A stretch of 7,270 nt of DNA from Anaerolineae bacterium (GTDB taxonomy: Bacteria > Chloroflexota > Anaerolineae > UBA1429): the NCBI GenBank assembly GCA_007118555.1, contig SKRJ01000467.1, forward strand, positions 1-7,270. Direction: 5' to 3'. The translations under genes were made by a program, and so were the position numbers. A model generated the notes under the pieces. The model saw only the letters and a program-made list of their open reading frames with translations. It did not search any database and had not been told where the DNA came from. The number at the start of each line of letters is the position of its first letter. Positions within the stretch are counted from its first letter, which is position 1. Below, piece after piece: positions 1-5,977 of the stretch.

Positions 1-1
1 A

Positions 2-412
2 TGGTACGATCGGGATGACTCCGCGGTGGCGATTTTCGAGATGAGCGATGGCCTGGTCTATACCTACCGGGGGAGCTGGTGCGCCGAGGGGCTCAATACC
101 ACCTGGGAGTCCGACTGGCGCCTGATCGGCCAGCAGGGGAGCCTGCACTGGGACGGCGCGACCCTCATCGAGGGCGAGGTCGTCACCGATGCCGGGGGCT
201 TTCGCTCCGATCTGGCGCCCGTGCATGTGCCGGAGGTGGACCCCGGCGACAAGGTGGGCGGTCACGCGGGCGTGATCGGCGAGTTTATCCGGTGTGTGCG
301 CTCGGGCGAGACGCCCGAGACCGTGGCGACGGACAATGTCAAGAGCCTGGCGATGGTGCTGGGGGCGATCGAGAGCGCCAAGACGGGAAACAAGATTCAG
401 ATACGGGATTAA
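2..412 (+). CDS. Gfo/Idh/MocA-family NAD(P)-dependent oxidoreductase, C-terminal part (5' end outside window)
   Basis: The frame is open from the first full codon at base 2 to a TAA at 410-412, giving 136 C-terminal residues of a gene that starts upstream. The stretch YTYRGSWCAEGLNTTWESDWR followed by IGQQGSLHWDG is typical of the C-terminal alpha/beta substrate-binding domain of Gfo/Idh/MocA dehydrogenases. So is the final helix region (HAGVIGEFIRCVRSGETPET...DNVKSLAMVLGAIESAKTG). The N-terminal Rossmann NAD(P)-binding domain and the catalytic lysine motif lie outside the window, so substrate and cofactor cannot be read. Family members act in the cytoplasm on sugars, inositols and their derivatives. 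The GTG at base 26 is an internal codon, not the start. A sugar-binding lipoprotein gene starts 23 bp downstream on the same strand, which fits a carbohydrate uptake/catabolism operon. Family assignment is firm; exact function is unknown. Confidence 0.85.
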   Translation, partial: WYDRDDSAVAIFEMSDGLVYTYRGSWCAEGLNTTWESDWRLIGQQGSLHWDGATLIEGEVVTDAGGFRSDLAPVHVPEVDPGDKVGGHAGVIGEFIRCVRSGETPETVATDNVKSLAMVLGAIESAKTGNKIQIRD

Positions 413-422
413 CAGTCGAACC

Positions 423-430
423 AAAGGGGG
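423..430 (+). promoter_or_regulatory. Ribosome-binding site of the solute-binding protein gene
   Basis: AAAGGGGG ends 5 nt before ATG 436. It fixes that ATG as the start of the lipoprotein rather than the longer upstream open frame. The match to AAGGAGG is partial. Confidence 0.6.
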
Positions 431-435
431 TTCTC

Positions 436-1698
436 ATGAAGCGCGTCATACTGGCCTGCGTGTTGGCTTTTCTGTTGACGGGGATGCTCGCCGGCTGTAC
501 GCCGGGCGCCATCGGGTCGCGGCCCGAGCCCGTCACCGTGCGTTTTGCCTATCGTGCCGGCAGTATGCAGATCGAGCCCCTGCTGCAAGAGTTCCACGAC
601 CAGTACCCGCACATCACCGTGGAGGCCATCGCGGTGACCTCGTCAGGCGATCTGCGCCAGCAGGTATCCCAGGGGCAGGTCGACCTCTTGCGTGACAATC
701 GCGAGGCGCTGGCGCTTGTCCGCCAGGACCTGCTGCGCCCTCTGGACGAGATGCACCTGGCCGAGTGGGATCGGATCCGCGAGGACTATTACCGGGGCCT
801 GTGGGAGTCAATGGCCATCGGCGGCCAGCAGTGGGGTATTCCGGCCGGCCTGGATACCATGGTGCTGTACGTGAACATGGACGCCGTCCGTGCCCTGGGC
901 TTGACGCTGCCGGGTGAACCATGGGACGCCTATGCCTTTCTCGAACTGGCCAACGCCCTCAACGACCCCGATGGGCTGTCGGGCCGCCTCGATTCGCGCA
1001 TGTTTGGCTTTTGCACCGACCCCGAGCAGTGGGACCTCTTTTTCTTTATCTATGCCTGGGGCGGGCGAATCGTCGACGACCTGAACAATCCGCAACTGCC
1101 CACCCTGGACCAGAACGAGACCCTCGCGGCCGCGCGCTGGTATACCGAGCTCTATACCCGCTATGGGGTCGCGCCCATGCCGGCGGTCATCCGTCGGACC
1201 TATGCCGGCGGCGTGGGCCATGCCTTTATCTCGGGGCACTGTGGGCTTTGGATGGGGCAATACAGCAACCGGGGTGGCCTGGGATCGCCCTACACCTGGG
1301 CAGCCGATTGGGAGATGCTGCCGCTGCCGCAGTTGGGCGGCACCGGAACGTTGGCGGATGTGGAGGGTTACTATGTGGCCGCCAGCTCGGAGCATCCTCA
1401 GGAGGCGCTGCAGTTTGCTCGCTTTCTCTCGGACCATCCTCTCGCCTCGGGCGCGTTGGTCCCGCCGCGCCGCGCCCTGGCCGCGGATCCGGCCTTTGAG
1501 CGCGCCGTGGGCACACAGGTGGCCGATCGGGCGCGGGACGTCTCGGATCCGATCATCATGGTCCCCGTGGAACTGTCGTCCGAGCTGATGGGTGTGGGCG
1601 AAGCGGTGTTTGTGGCGGTCAACCGTAGCATCCTGGAGGGCCTGGATGTCGAGTTGCTGCTGCTCGATGCACAGCAGCAACTCCAGCGGGGCAACTAA
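436..1698 (+). CDS. ABC transporter solute-binding lipoprotein, family 1 (probably sugar)
   Basis: This 420-residue protein starts at ATG 436, 5 nt after an AAAGGGGG ribosome-binding site (423-430). The start is supported by a classic lipoprotein signal peptide directly behind it: MKR, a hydrophobic stretch (residues 4-19) and the lipobox LAGC (18-21) with the lipidated Cys at 21. The mature part has the layout of family-1 extracellular solute-binding proteins (SBP_bac_1, MalE-like): VRFAYRAGSMQIEPLLQEFHDQYPHITVE at the first lobe, WGIPAGLDTMVLYVNMDAV at the hinge, and FIYAWGGRIVDD and WYTELYTRYGVAP in the second lobe. Such proteins deliver oligosaccharides or sugar derivatives to a membrane permease pair. 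No permease or ATPase gene lies in the window. Downstream the next gene is convergent, so any partners must be upstream of the oxidoreductase or elsewhere. The substrate cannot be inferred. The frame stays open upstream to base 79, but that extension overlaps the oxidoreductase and lacks a signal peptide, so it was rejected. Confidence 0.88.
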   Translation: MKRVILACVLAFLLTGMLAGCTPGAIGSRPEPVTVRFAYRAGSMQIEPLLQEFHDQYPHITVEAIAVTSSGDLRQQVSQGQVDLLRDNREALALVRQDLLRPLDEMHLAEWDRIREDYYRGLWESMAIGGQQWGIPAGLDTMVLYVNMDAVRALGLTLPGEPWDAYAFLELANALNDPDGLSGRLDSRMFGFCTDPEQWDLFFFIYAWGGRIVDDLNNPQLPTLDQNETLAAARWYTELYTRYGVAPMPAVIRRTYAGGVGHAFISGHCGLWMGQYSNRGGLGSPYTWAADWEMLPLPQLGGTGTLADVEGYYVAASSEHPQEALQFARFLSDHPLASGALVPPRRALAADPAFERAVGTQVADRARDVSDPIIMVPVELSSELMGVGEAVFVAVNRSILEGLDVELLLLDAQQQLQRGN

Positions 1699-1713
1699 GC
1701 CGTAATCCGCCCG

Positions 1714-3078
1714 CTACCAGACGAACACAAAGGTCAGGTCGTTGACGTTGGTGTGGGTCGGCCCGGTGAGGAGCAGATCGTCCAGGGCGGCGAAATAGGG
1801 GTACGAGTTGTTGTCCTCCAGGTACTCCCAGGGGTCCATGCCCTGCTCGCGGCCGCGCGCGATGGTGTCGCCCTCGGCCAGCGCCCCGGAGGCGTCGGTG
1901 GGGCCGTCGGTGCCGTCGGTGGCCAGGCAGACGACGGTCACATCGTCCATCCCCTGCACCGCGAGGGCGGCCGACAGGGCCATCTCCTGGTTACGCCCCC
2001 CCTTGCCGTCGCCCCGCAGCGTCACGGTGGTCTCGCCGCCGGCGATCACGCAGGCGGGCCGCTGGATGGGCCGCCCCGAGGCGAGGATCTCTTTGCCGAT
2101 GGCGGCAAACACCTTGCCCACCTCGCGGGCCTCGCCCTCCACATAGGTGGAGAGGAACAGGGTGTGCAGGCCCAGCTCGGCGGCTGTGCGCTCGGCCGCC
2201 TCGGCGGCCAGATCGTTGCTGGCCACGATCACGTTCTGGGTGCGCTCAAAGACGGGCGAGCCGACGCCCGGGTTCTCCTCGATCTCGCCCTCAACGCCCG
2301 CCTGCAAAAACTCCTCGATGCTCTCGGGAATCTTGCCCAACAGGTCATAGCGGCGCAAGAGGTCCCAGGCATCGGCAAAGGTGGTGGTGTCGGGGACGGT
2401 GGGGCCCGAGGCGATGGAATCGAGCGGGTTGCCCACCACGTCCGAGAGGATCAGCGACACGACGCGGGCCGGCGCGGCGAGCCGGGCCAGCTTGCCCCCC
2501 TTGAGTTGATCCAGGTGCTTGCGAATCGTGTTGATTTCGACGATGTTGGCCCCCGCCCGCAGCAGGGCGTCGGTCAGGGCCTGCATGTCATCGAGGGTGA
2601 CGCCCTCCACCGGCAGGGTCATGAGTGCCGAGCCGCCGCCCGAGATCAGGCAGAGCACCAGGTCGTTCTCGCCCGCCTGCTCCAAGAGATCGGCGATGCG
2701 CTGGGAGCCGGTCACGCCCTCGTCGTCGGGGATGGGATGGCCTGCCTCGACCAGGGCGATCTTTTCGGTAGGGAGCACATGGTCGTACTTGACGTTGAGG
2801 GTGCCGTCGCTGATGCGGTCGCCCAGCAGCTCCTCGATGGCCTGGGCCATGGGGGCGTCGGCCTTGCCCCCGCCCACGACATAGATATGCTCGATGGCCG
2901 CCAGGTCATATGTCTCTCCATCGACGATGAGGCTGTCGCCCTCGCGTTGCACAAAGCGTTTGACGGCGGCGGCGGGGTCGACGGCATCGAGGGCCGCCTG
3001 GAGCACCTGGACGATCTGGCGGCGACGTTCCCCCTTTTGGCCTTTGCGTTCATAGAGGGCAGAGCTAAAGGTCACCAT
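1714..3078 (-). CDS. Glycerate 2-kinase, MOFRL/DUF4147 family (GckA/TtuD/GLYCTK type)
   Basis: This 454-residue cytoplasmic enzyme is predicted to phosphorylate D-glycerate to 2-phosphoglycerate with ATP, feeding lower glycolysis. The length is usual for the family. Visible in order: VVGGGKA (67-73), LISGGGSAL (144-152), the glycerate-kinase signature around IRKHLDQLKGGKLA (185-198), LSDVVGNPLDSIASGPT (211-227), and in the C-terminal MOFRL domain AGGETTVTLRG (346-356), GKGGRNQE (358-365), ATDGTDGPTDASGA (386-399) and LTGPTHTNVNDL (437-448). Family members often read GPTGTNVNDL at the last site; here His replaces Gly. The ATG at 3078 is supported by AAAGGA (3087-3092) at 8-nt spacing and by the usual N-terminal helix (RRQIVQVLQAALDAVDPAAAVKRF). 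The gene follows secF by 93 bp on the same strand and converges on the lipoprotein gene with a 15-bp gap. Its link to secretion is probably only transcriptional. Members of this family have been annotated as hydroxypyruvate reductase (TtuD), but kinase is the better call. Confidence 0.93.
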   Translation of the reverse strand: MVTFSSALYERKGQKGERRRQIVQVLQAALDAVDPAAAVKRFVQREGDSLIVDGETYDLAAIEHIYVVGGGKADAPMAQAIEELLGDRISDGTLNVKYDHVLPTEKIALVEAGHPIPDDEGVTGSQRIADLLEQAGENDLVLCLISGGGSALMTLPVEGVTLDDMQALTDALLRAGANIVEINTIRKHLDQLKGGKLARLAAPARVVSLILSDVVGNPLDSIASGPTVPDTTTFADAWDLLRRYDLLGKIPESIEEFLQAGVEGEIEENPGVGSPVFERTQNVIVASNDLAAEAAERTAAELGLHTLFLSTYVEGEAREVGKVFAAIGKEILASGRPIQRPACVIAGGETTVTLRGDGKGGRNQEMALSAALAVQGMDDVTVVCLATDGTDGPTDASGALAEGDTIARGREQGMDPWEYLEDNNSYPYFAALDDLLLTGPTHTNVNDLTFVFVW

Positions 3079-3171
3079 CTTGGCATTCCTTTCTGGACGG
3101 TTCTGTCACACGAGCAGGCTCGTCCAAGCATGAACCGGTAGGAGCGCCTGGGCCCCGGCGGCGAGACGCTT
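3079..3171 (-). other. secF-glycerate kinase intergenic gap with a short inverted repeat
   Basis: The 93 bp between the secF stop and the kinase start hold no gene and no clear -35/-10 pair on the - strand. The inverted repeat ACGAGC-AG-GCTCGT sits at 3110-3123. It has no following T-run, so it does not read as an intrinsic terminator. Read-through from secDF into the kinase is therefore plausible but unproven. Confidence 0.4.
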
Positions 3172-4107
3172 CTAGGTGGCGGCGGGGGCCCGGCGCGGGC
3201 TGAATATCCGGCCCCACTCGCGCTGCTGCCACACCACGAGGAGCGGCACGGCAAAAAAGAGCGACGAGTAGGTCCCCGTAAGCATACCCAAAAGCATGAT
3301 GGTCATAAAGTGCCGGATGGTGACGCCGCCGAAAAAGATGATCGCGATCATGACAAAGATCGCGTTCAGCTCGGTGGCCAGCGAGCGGTGGAGGGTCTCG
3401 AGCAGGCTGCGGTTGACCAGCGTCTCGTAGGGCTCGTTGCGGCGCTTGGTGCTGTTCTCGCGGATGCGGTCGAACACGACGATGACGTCCTGAATCGAAA
3501 AGCCCACCACCGTCACCAGGGCGGTGAGAAAGAGGGCGTCGACCTCCCAGTGCAAGACCAGCCCCAAAAAGCTGCTGATGCCCAACAGGATGATGACGTC
3601 GTGGAACATCTTGGTGATGGCGCACACGCCATAGCGGATGGCGTTGGGCACGCGGCGAAAGGCAAAGGCGATGAACGCCAGGATGGCGGCGGACGACGCC
3701 AGGATGGCCATGATGGCGGCGCGGGTGGTCTCCCGGCCCACCACCGGCCCCACGCTCTCGAAGCGGAGCTCGGTGGATGGGCCCCAGACCGTCTCGAGGG
3801 CCCCGGTCAGGCTCTCCTTCTCGGCCATCTCCATCTCGCGGGCCCGCACCACGATCTGGCGCCCCTCGGCCACCGTCTGCACCGTGGCCTCGGGAAAGCC
3901 CGCCTCCTCCAGGATGCCCCGGGCGCGCTCGGGAACCACCGGCTCGTCAAAGGCGAGCTCCAGCAGCGATCCGCCGGTGAAATCGATGCTCAGGATCAGG
4001 GGCGAGCCCCGCGTGATCCAGGAGTAGCTGAGCGTCGCCAGGCTGAGTATCAGCAGGACGGCCGAGATCATGAAGTACCAGCGTCGCTTTTGAATCAGGG
4101 TGAACAC
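3172..4107 (-). CDS. secF: Protein translocase subunit SecF
   Basis: SecF is the smaller partner of SecD. The two form an RND-fold inner-membrane complex that uses the proton gradient to complete export of proteins through SecYEG. I start it at GTG 4107, giving 311 residues. AAGGAG (4116-4121) lies 8 nt upstream, and the protein then begins with the expected short cytoplasmic tail and first membrane helix (about 12-31). Landmarks are DFTGGSLLEL (42-51), the periplasmic P4-type domain (about 50-115), VGPVVGRE (119-126), GFSIQDVIVVFDRIREN (202-218, the conserved helix with Asp207 and Asp213), VNRSLLETLHRSL (231-243) and FGGVTIRHF...GTYSSLFFA (259-286). About six membrane segments are expected and visible. 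The usual signature is closer to G(Y/F)SINDTIVVFDRIREN; here Gln206 and Val208 replace Asn and Thr. The gene starts 20 bp after the secD stop, as a co-transcribed pair. The open frame extends upstream to 4326 only as an overlap with secD. Confidence 0.96.
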   Translation of the reverse strand: MFTLIQKRRWYFMISAVLLILSLATLSYSWITRGSPLILSIDFTGGSLLELAFDEPVVPERARGILEEAGFPEATVQTVAEGRQIVVRAREMEMAEKESLTGALETVWGPSTELRFESVGPVVGRETTRAAIMAILASSAAILAFIAFAFRRVPNAIRYGVCAITKMFHDVIILLGISSFLGLVLHWEVDALFLTALVTVVGFSIQDVIVVFDRIRENSTKRRNEPYETLVNRSLLETLHRSLATELNAIFVMIAIIFFGGVTIRHFMTIMLLGMLTGTYSSLFFAVPLLVVWQQREWGRIFSPRRAPAAT

Positions 4108-4115
4108 GGGGTCGT

Positions 4116-4121
4116 CTCCTT
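4116..4121 (-). promoter_or_regulatory. Ribosome-binding site that sets the secF GTG start
   Basis: AAGGAG on the - strand lies in the 20-bp secD-secF gap, 8 nt before GTG 4107. It decides in favour of a GTG start over any upstream start within secD. Confidence 0.75.
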
Positions 4122-4127
4122 GGTCGC

Positions 4128-5486
4128 CTAGATGCCCAATAGCCAGCGGCGCTCCCGCAGTCGGTCGCCCGCCAGGCCAAAGGCAATGTGGACAAAGGTG
4201 CGCGTGACGGTAATGGCGGTGAACATGCTGGTGGCGACGCCCAGCGCCAGGGTGACGGCAAAGCCCTTGACCATGCTGGCCCCAAAGCTGTTGCCGAACC
4301 ACCACAGGATGACACAGGTGATCCACACCGAGATGTTCGAGTCCAGGATGGACGACCAGGCCCGGCGGAACCCATACTCGACACTGCGCTGCAGCGTGCG
4401 GCCCTGGCGCAGCTCTTCGCGCATGCGCTCAAAGATCAGGATGTTGGCGTCCACGGCCATGCCGACCGATAACAGGAATCCGGCGATGCCCGGCAGCGTC
4501 AGGGTGACGGGGATGAGCTTGTAGGTGGCCAGGGTGATCAGGGCATAGATGATCAGCGCGATGCAGGCCAGCAGCCCCGGCAGCCGGTAATAGACCAGCA
4601 TAAAGGTCAGCACTACGATCAGCCCGATGAAACCGGCGCGGGTGCTCTTTTCCACCGATTCGGCGCCCAGGGTGGGGCCTACGGCCCGGGTATCCAGGAT
4701 GCGGAGGGGGATGGGCAGGGCGCCATAGCGCAGTTGGAGTACGATGGCGCGCGCCTCTTCCAGGCCGAATTGGCCGGTGATCTGACCGCGCCCGTCGGGG
4801 ATGGCGGTCGTGATCTGCGGGCTCGAGATGACGATTTTGTCCAGCACGATAGAGAGATACTGGCCGACATGGGCGGCGGTGTGGGCGCCAAAGATGGCGC
4901 CGCCCTCGCTATCGAGCTCAAAGGCGATGGTGGGCGCGCCGGTGCTGGGATCAAAGGTGACGGCCGCGCCGCGCAGGCTGCGCCCGGTGAGCACGGTGCG
5001 GTAGACCGCGTCCGAATCGGGGGGCTCCTGGCCGGGGGCCGGGCCGCCCATCGTCGTCTGGACCACGGTGCCCGCGGGCAGGGCGACGGAGCCGGTATCG
5101 ACAAACTCGAGCAGGCCCGTCTCTTTGAGGGTCTCGATGGCGCGCTCGGGGTCCTGGATGCCGGGCATCTCGACCACCACGCGGCGGCTGCCCACCGCCT
5201 GCACCACAGGCTCGGCCACGCCCAGGCCGTCGACCCGGTTCTCGATGATGCCGCGCACCGCCTCCATGGCGGCGGGGTCTACTTCCTCATCCTCGGGAAC
5301 GTCGGCCTCCAGCAGAACCTGCATGCCGCCCTGGAGGTCGAGGCCCAGTTGCACAGCGATGTTGCGCTCGATGAGAAACTGTCCGATACGGATGTTGATG
5401 CCGGGGTTGTTGGGCCACGAGACCCACGCGGAAAACACCGCGATGGTGATGATCAGGATGAGCAGTCGGCCATCTTGCTGCCTCAT
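4128..5486 (-). CDS. secD: Protein translocase subunit SecD
   Basis: SecD is the large subunit of the proton-driven SecDF complex that assists SecYEG-dependent export from the periplasmic or outer side. The chosen ATG at 5486 gives 452 residues. GAGGAG (5493-5498) stands 6 nt upstream, and the protein then opens with a short charged tail and a membrane helix (about 8-24). LGLDLQGGMQVLLEAD (47-62) is the SecD hallmark after TM1. RGIIENRVDGLGVAEPVVQAVGSRRVVVEMPGI begins the periplasmic P1 domain, and LTGRSL, FDPSTGAPTIAFELDSEGG and the ISSPQITTAIPDGRGQITG segment follow. The membrane half contains PLRILDTRAVGPTLGAESVEKS and the D5 motif SVGMAVDANILIFERMREEL (about 340-359), whose Asp346 belongs to the conserved proton-path residues of the family. 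No yajC is adjacent. An in-frame ATG at 5561 would add 25 residues but has no ribosome-binding site and encodes an untypical N-terminus; it lies in the leader. Confidence 0.97.
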   Translation of the reverse strand: MRQQDGRLLILIITIAVFSAWVSWPNNPGINIRIGQFLIERNIAVQLGLDLQGGMQVLLEADVPEDEEVDPAAMEAVRGIIENRVDGLGVAEPVVQAVGSRRVVVEMPGIQDPERAIETLKETGLLEFVDTGSVALPAGTVVQTTMGGPAPGQEPPDSDAVYRTVLTGRSLRGAAVTFDPSTGAPTIAFELDSEGGAIFGAHTAAHVGQYLSIVLDKIVISSPQITTAIPDGRGQITGQFGLEEARAIVLQLRYGALPIPLRILDTRAVGPTLGAESVEKSTRAGFIGLIVVLTFMLVYYRLPGLLACIALIIYALITLATYKLIPVTLTLPGIAGFLLSVGMAVDANILIFERMREELRQGRTLQRSVEYGFRRAWSSILDSNISVWITCVILWWFGNSFGASMVKGFAVTLALGVATSMFTAITVTRTFVHIAFGLAGDRLRERRWLLGI

Positions 5487-5492
5487 AAGAGA

Positions 5493-5498
5493 CTCCTC
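5493..5498 (-). promoter_or_regulatory. Ribosome-binding site that sets the secD start
   Basis: GAGGAG on the - strand is 6 nt upstream of ATG 5486. The in-frame upstream ATG at 5561 has no comparable sequence, so the shorter 452-residue SecD is preferred. Confidence 0.75.
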
Positions 5499-5522
5499 GT
5501 TGGATCGGGCGGGCATCCCGAC

Positions 5523-5545
5523 AAAGAAAAACACCCTCCTGGGTG
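5523..5545 (-). terminator. Terminator-like hairpin in the secD leader (possible attenuator)
   Basis: Read on the - strand this is CACCC-AGGA-GGGTG followed directly by TTTTTCTTT. It is a 5-bp stem, extendable by an A-T pair and a G-T wobble, with a 4-nt loop and a T-run. That is the form of a short intrinsic terminator. It lies between the predicted secD promoter and the secD start, roughly 60-80 nt into the transcript. Just upstream, CCCTC can pair instead with the GAGGG that overlaps the hairpin's right arm. The stem is short, so it may be weak or fortuitous. Confidence 0.4.
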
Positions 5546-5610
5546 CTCGTTGCGAGGGCATATGGGGGCAAGCCCGCGAGCAGGCAGCTATCCCTGGCCC
5601 AGCACAGCCG

Positions 5611-5638
5611 ATTATAGAGGTGGGCCCATGGGTGTCAA
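5611..5638 (-). promoter_or_regulatory. secD promoter, sigma70 consensus
   Basis: On the - strand, TTGACA (complement of 5633-5638) and TATAAT (complement of 5611-5616) are both perfect consensus hexamers, separated by 16 bp (17 is optimal). Transcription would start near 5604, leaving a leader of about 118 nt before secD. The spacer contains the palindrome CCCATGGG (5625-5632). It probably drives secD-secF and possibly the glycerate kinase gene. Confidence 0.75.
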
Positions 5639-5655
5639 ATGTGTGTGGGTGTGAC

Positions 5656-5683
5656 TTGACATTTCGTCAGCCTGTGCTATACT
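5656..5683 (+). promoter_or_regulatory. rpoB promoter, sigma70 consensus with extended -10
   Basis: TTGACA (5656-5661) and TATACT (5678-5683) are separated by 16 bp, and TGC (5675-5677) directly before the -10 forms an extended -10 element. The start of transcription would be near 5690, giving a leader of about 288 nt before the rpoB ATG. I found no better promoter nearer to rpoB. Its -35 lies 17 bp from the -35 of the opposing secD promoter. Confidence 0.75.
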
Positions 5684-5709
5684 CCTTTATCACGTATCAG
5701 CCTCATTAT

Positions 5710-5729
5710 TCTGGCGCATTGCGCCCAGA
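5710..5729 (+). repeat. Hairpin near the 5' end of the rpoB leader
   Basis: TCTGG-CGC-ATT-GCG-C-CCAGA folds as eight base pairs with one bulged C and a 3-nt loop, starting about 20 nt into the predicted transcript. No T-run follows, so it is not a terminator. It could stabilise the 5' end of the mRNA. Confidence 0.45.
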
Positions 5730-5743
5730 TTCGATCCGGTAAG

Positions 5744-5783
5744 AGTGTGTTACGCACGAGTACGTACTAGTACGTCACGCACT
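5744..5783 (+). repeat. Inverted repeat with nested perfect 14-bp palindrome in the rpoB leader
   Basis: The perfect palindrome ACGTACTAGTACGT occupies 5762-5775. An overlapping outer stem pairs AGTGTGT (5744-5750) with ACGCACT (5777-5783) through one G-T wobble, and ACG (5752-5754) with CGT (5773-5775). The two folds use the same bases and exclude each other. TACG also recurs at 5751, 5761 and 5771, exactly one helical turn apart. The segment could be a dimeric regulator site in DNA or a switching structure in RNA. Confidence 0.5.
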
Positions 5784-5960
5784 ATTCATCCAACTGACCC
5801 ATAGGTGCCAGCATTATCCTCCGTGTCGTCCGACATACACGATTCCGAGGCAGGGATTCTACGGTCAAGGCGAAGGCGGATTGTGATGTGTCGGCCAACA
5901 GTCTTCTGACAGCCGCTTCCACCATTCGCAAAAGCCCCCGGCGAACCAGCGTCAAGGTGC

Positions 5961-5966
5961 AAGGAG
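5961..5966 (+). promoter_or_regulatory. Ribosome-binding site of rpoB
   Basis: AAGGAG ends 11 nt before ATG 5978, a slightly long spacing. An in-frame TAG at 5972-5974 rules out any upstream start, so 5978 is the first possible ATG in this frame. Confidence 0.7.
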
Positions 5967-5977
5967 AACAATAGGTT

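Larger units (their letters stand above)
5690..5977 (+). other. Long untranslated leader of rpoB
   Basis: About 288 nt lie between the predicted transcription start and the rpoB ATG with no convincing protein gene. It holds, in order, a bulged hairpin (5710-5729), a stem at 5744-5783 overlapping a perfect 14-bp palindrome (5762-5775), a small palindrome TGTCG-TC-CGACA (5824-5835), a possible stem TTCGC/GCGAA (5925-5945) and the ribosome-binding site. A leader this long before an RNA polymerase gene suggests control after initiation, but no known riboswitch or ribosomal-protein binding site was recognised. Confidence 0.5.

Noticed and set aside
79..435. Extended N-terminus of the solute-binding protein
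   Set aside because: It would overlap the oxidoreductase in another frame, would bury the lipoprotein signal peptide, and the ATG at 436 has its own ribosome-binding site.
808..1680. 290-codon open frame on the - strand opposite the solute-binding protein
   Set aside because: It is a shadow of a gene with signal peptide and family-1 motifs on the + strand. No family features are visible.
3110..3123. Inverted repeat between secF and the kinase gene as a terminator
   Set aside because: The stem has only a two-base centre and no T-run on either side, so it was kept only as a repeat within the gap.
1753..3141. 462-codon open frame on the + strand opposite the glycerate kinase
   Set aside because: It is low-complexity Gly/Ala/His/Asp-rich protein typical of the reverse complement of a GC-rich gene. 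The kinase on the other strand has full family motifs.
4108..4326. 73-residue N-terminal extension of SecF
   Set aside because: It lies wholly within the secD coding sequence in a different frame. AAGGAG before GTG 4107 gives the normal SecF start.
5487..5561. 25-residue N-terminal extension of SecD
   Set aside because: No ribosome-binding site precedes the ATG at 5561, the extension crosses the terminator-like hairpin, and the shorter form matches the usual SecD N-terminus.
4734..5654. 306-codon open frame on the + strand opposite secD
   Set aside because: It is antisense to secD with a Gly/Ala/His-rich composition, and it runs through both the secD leader and its promoter.
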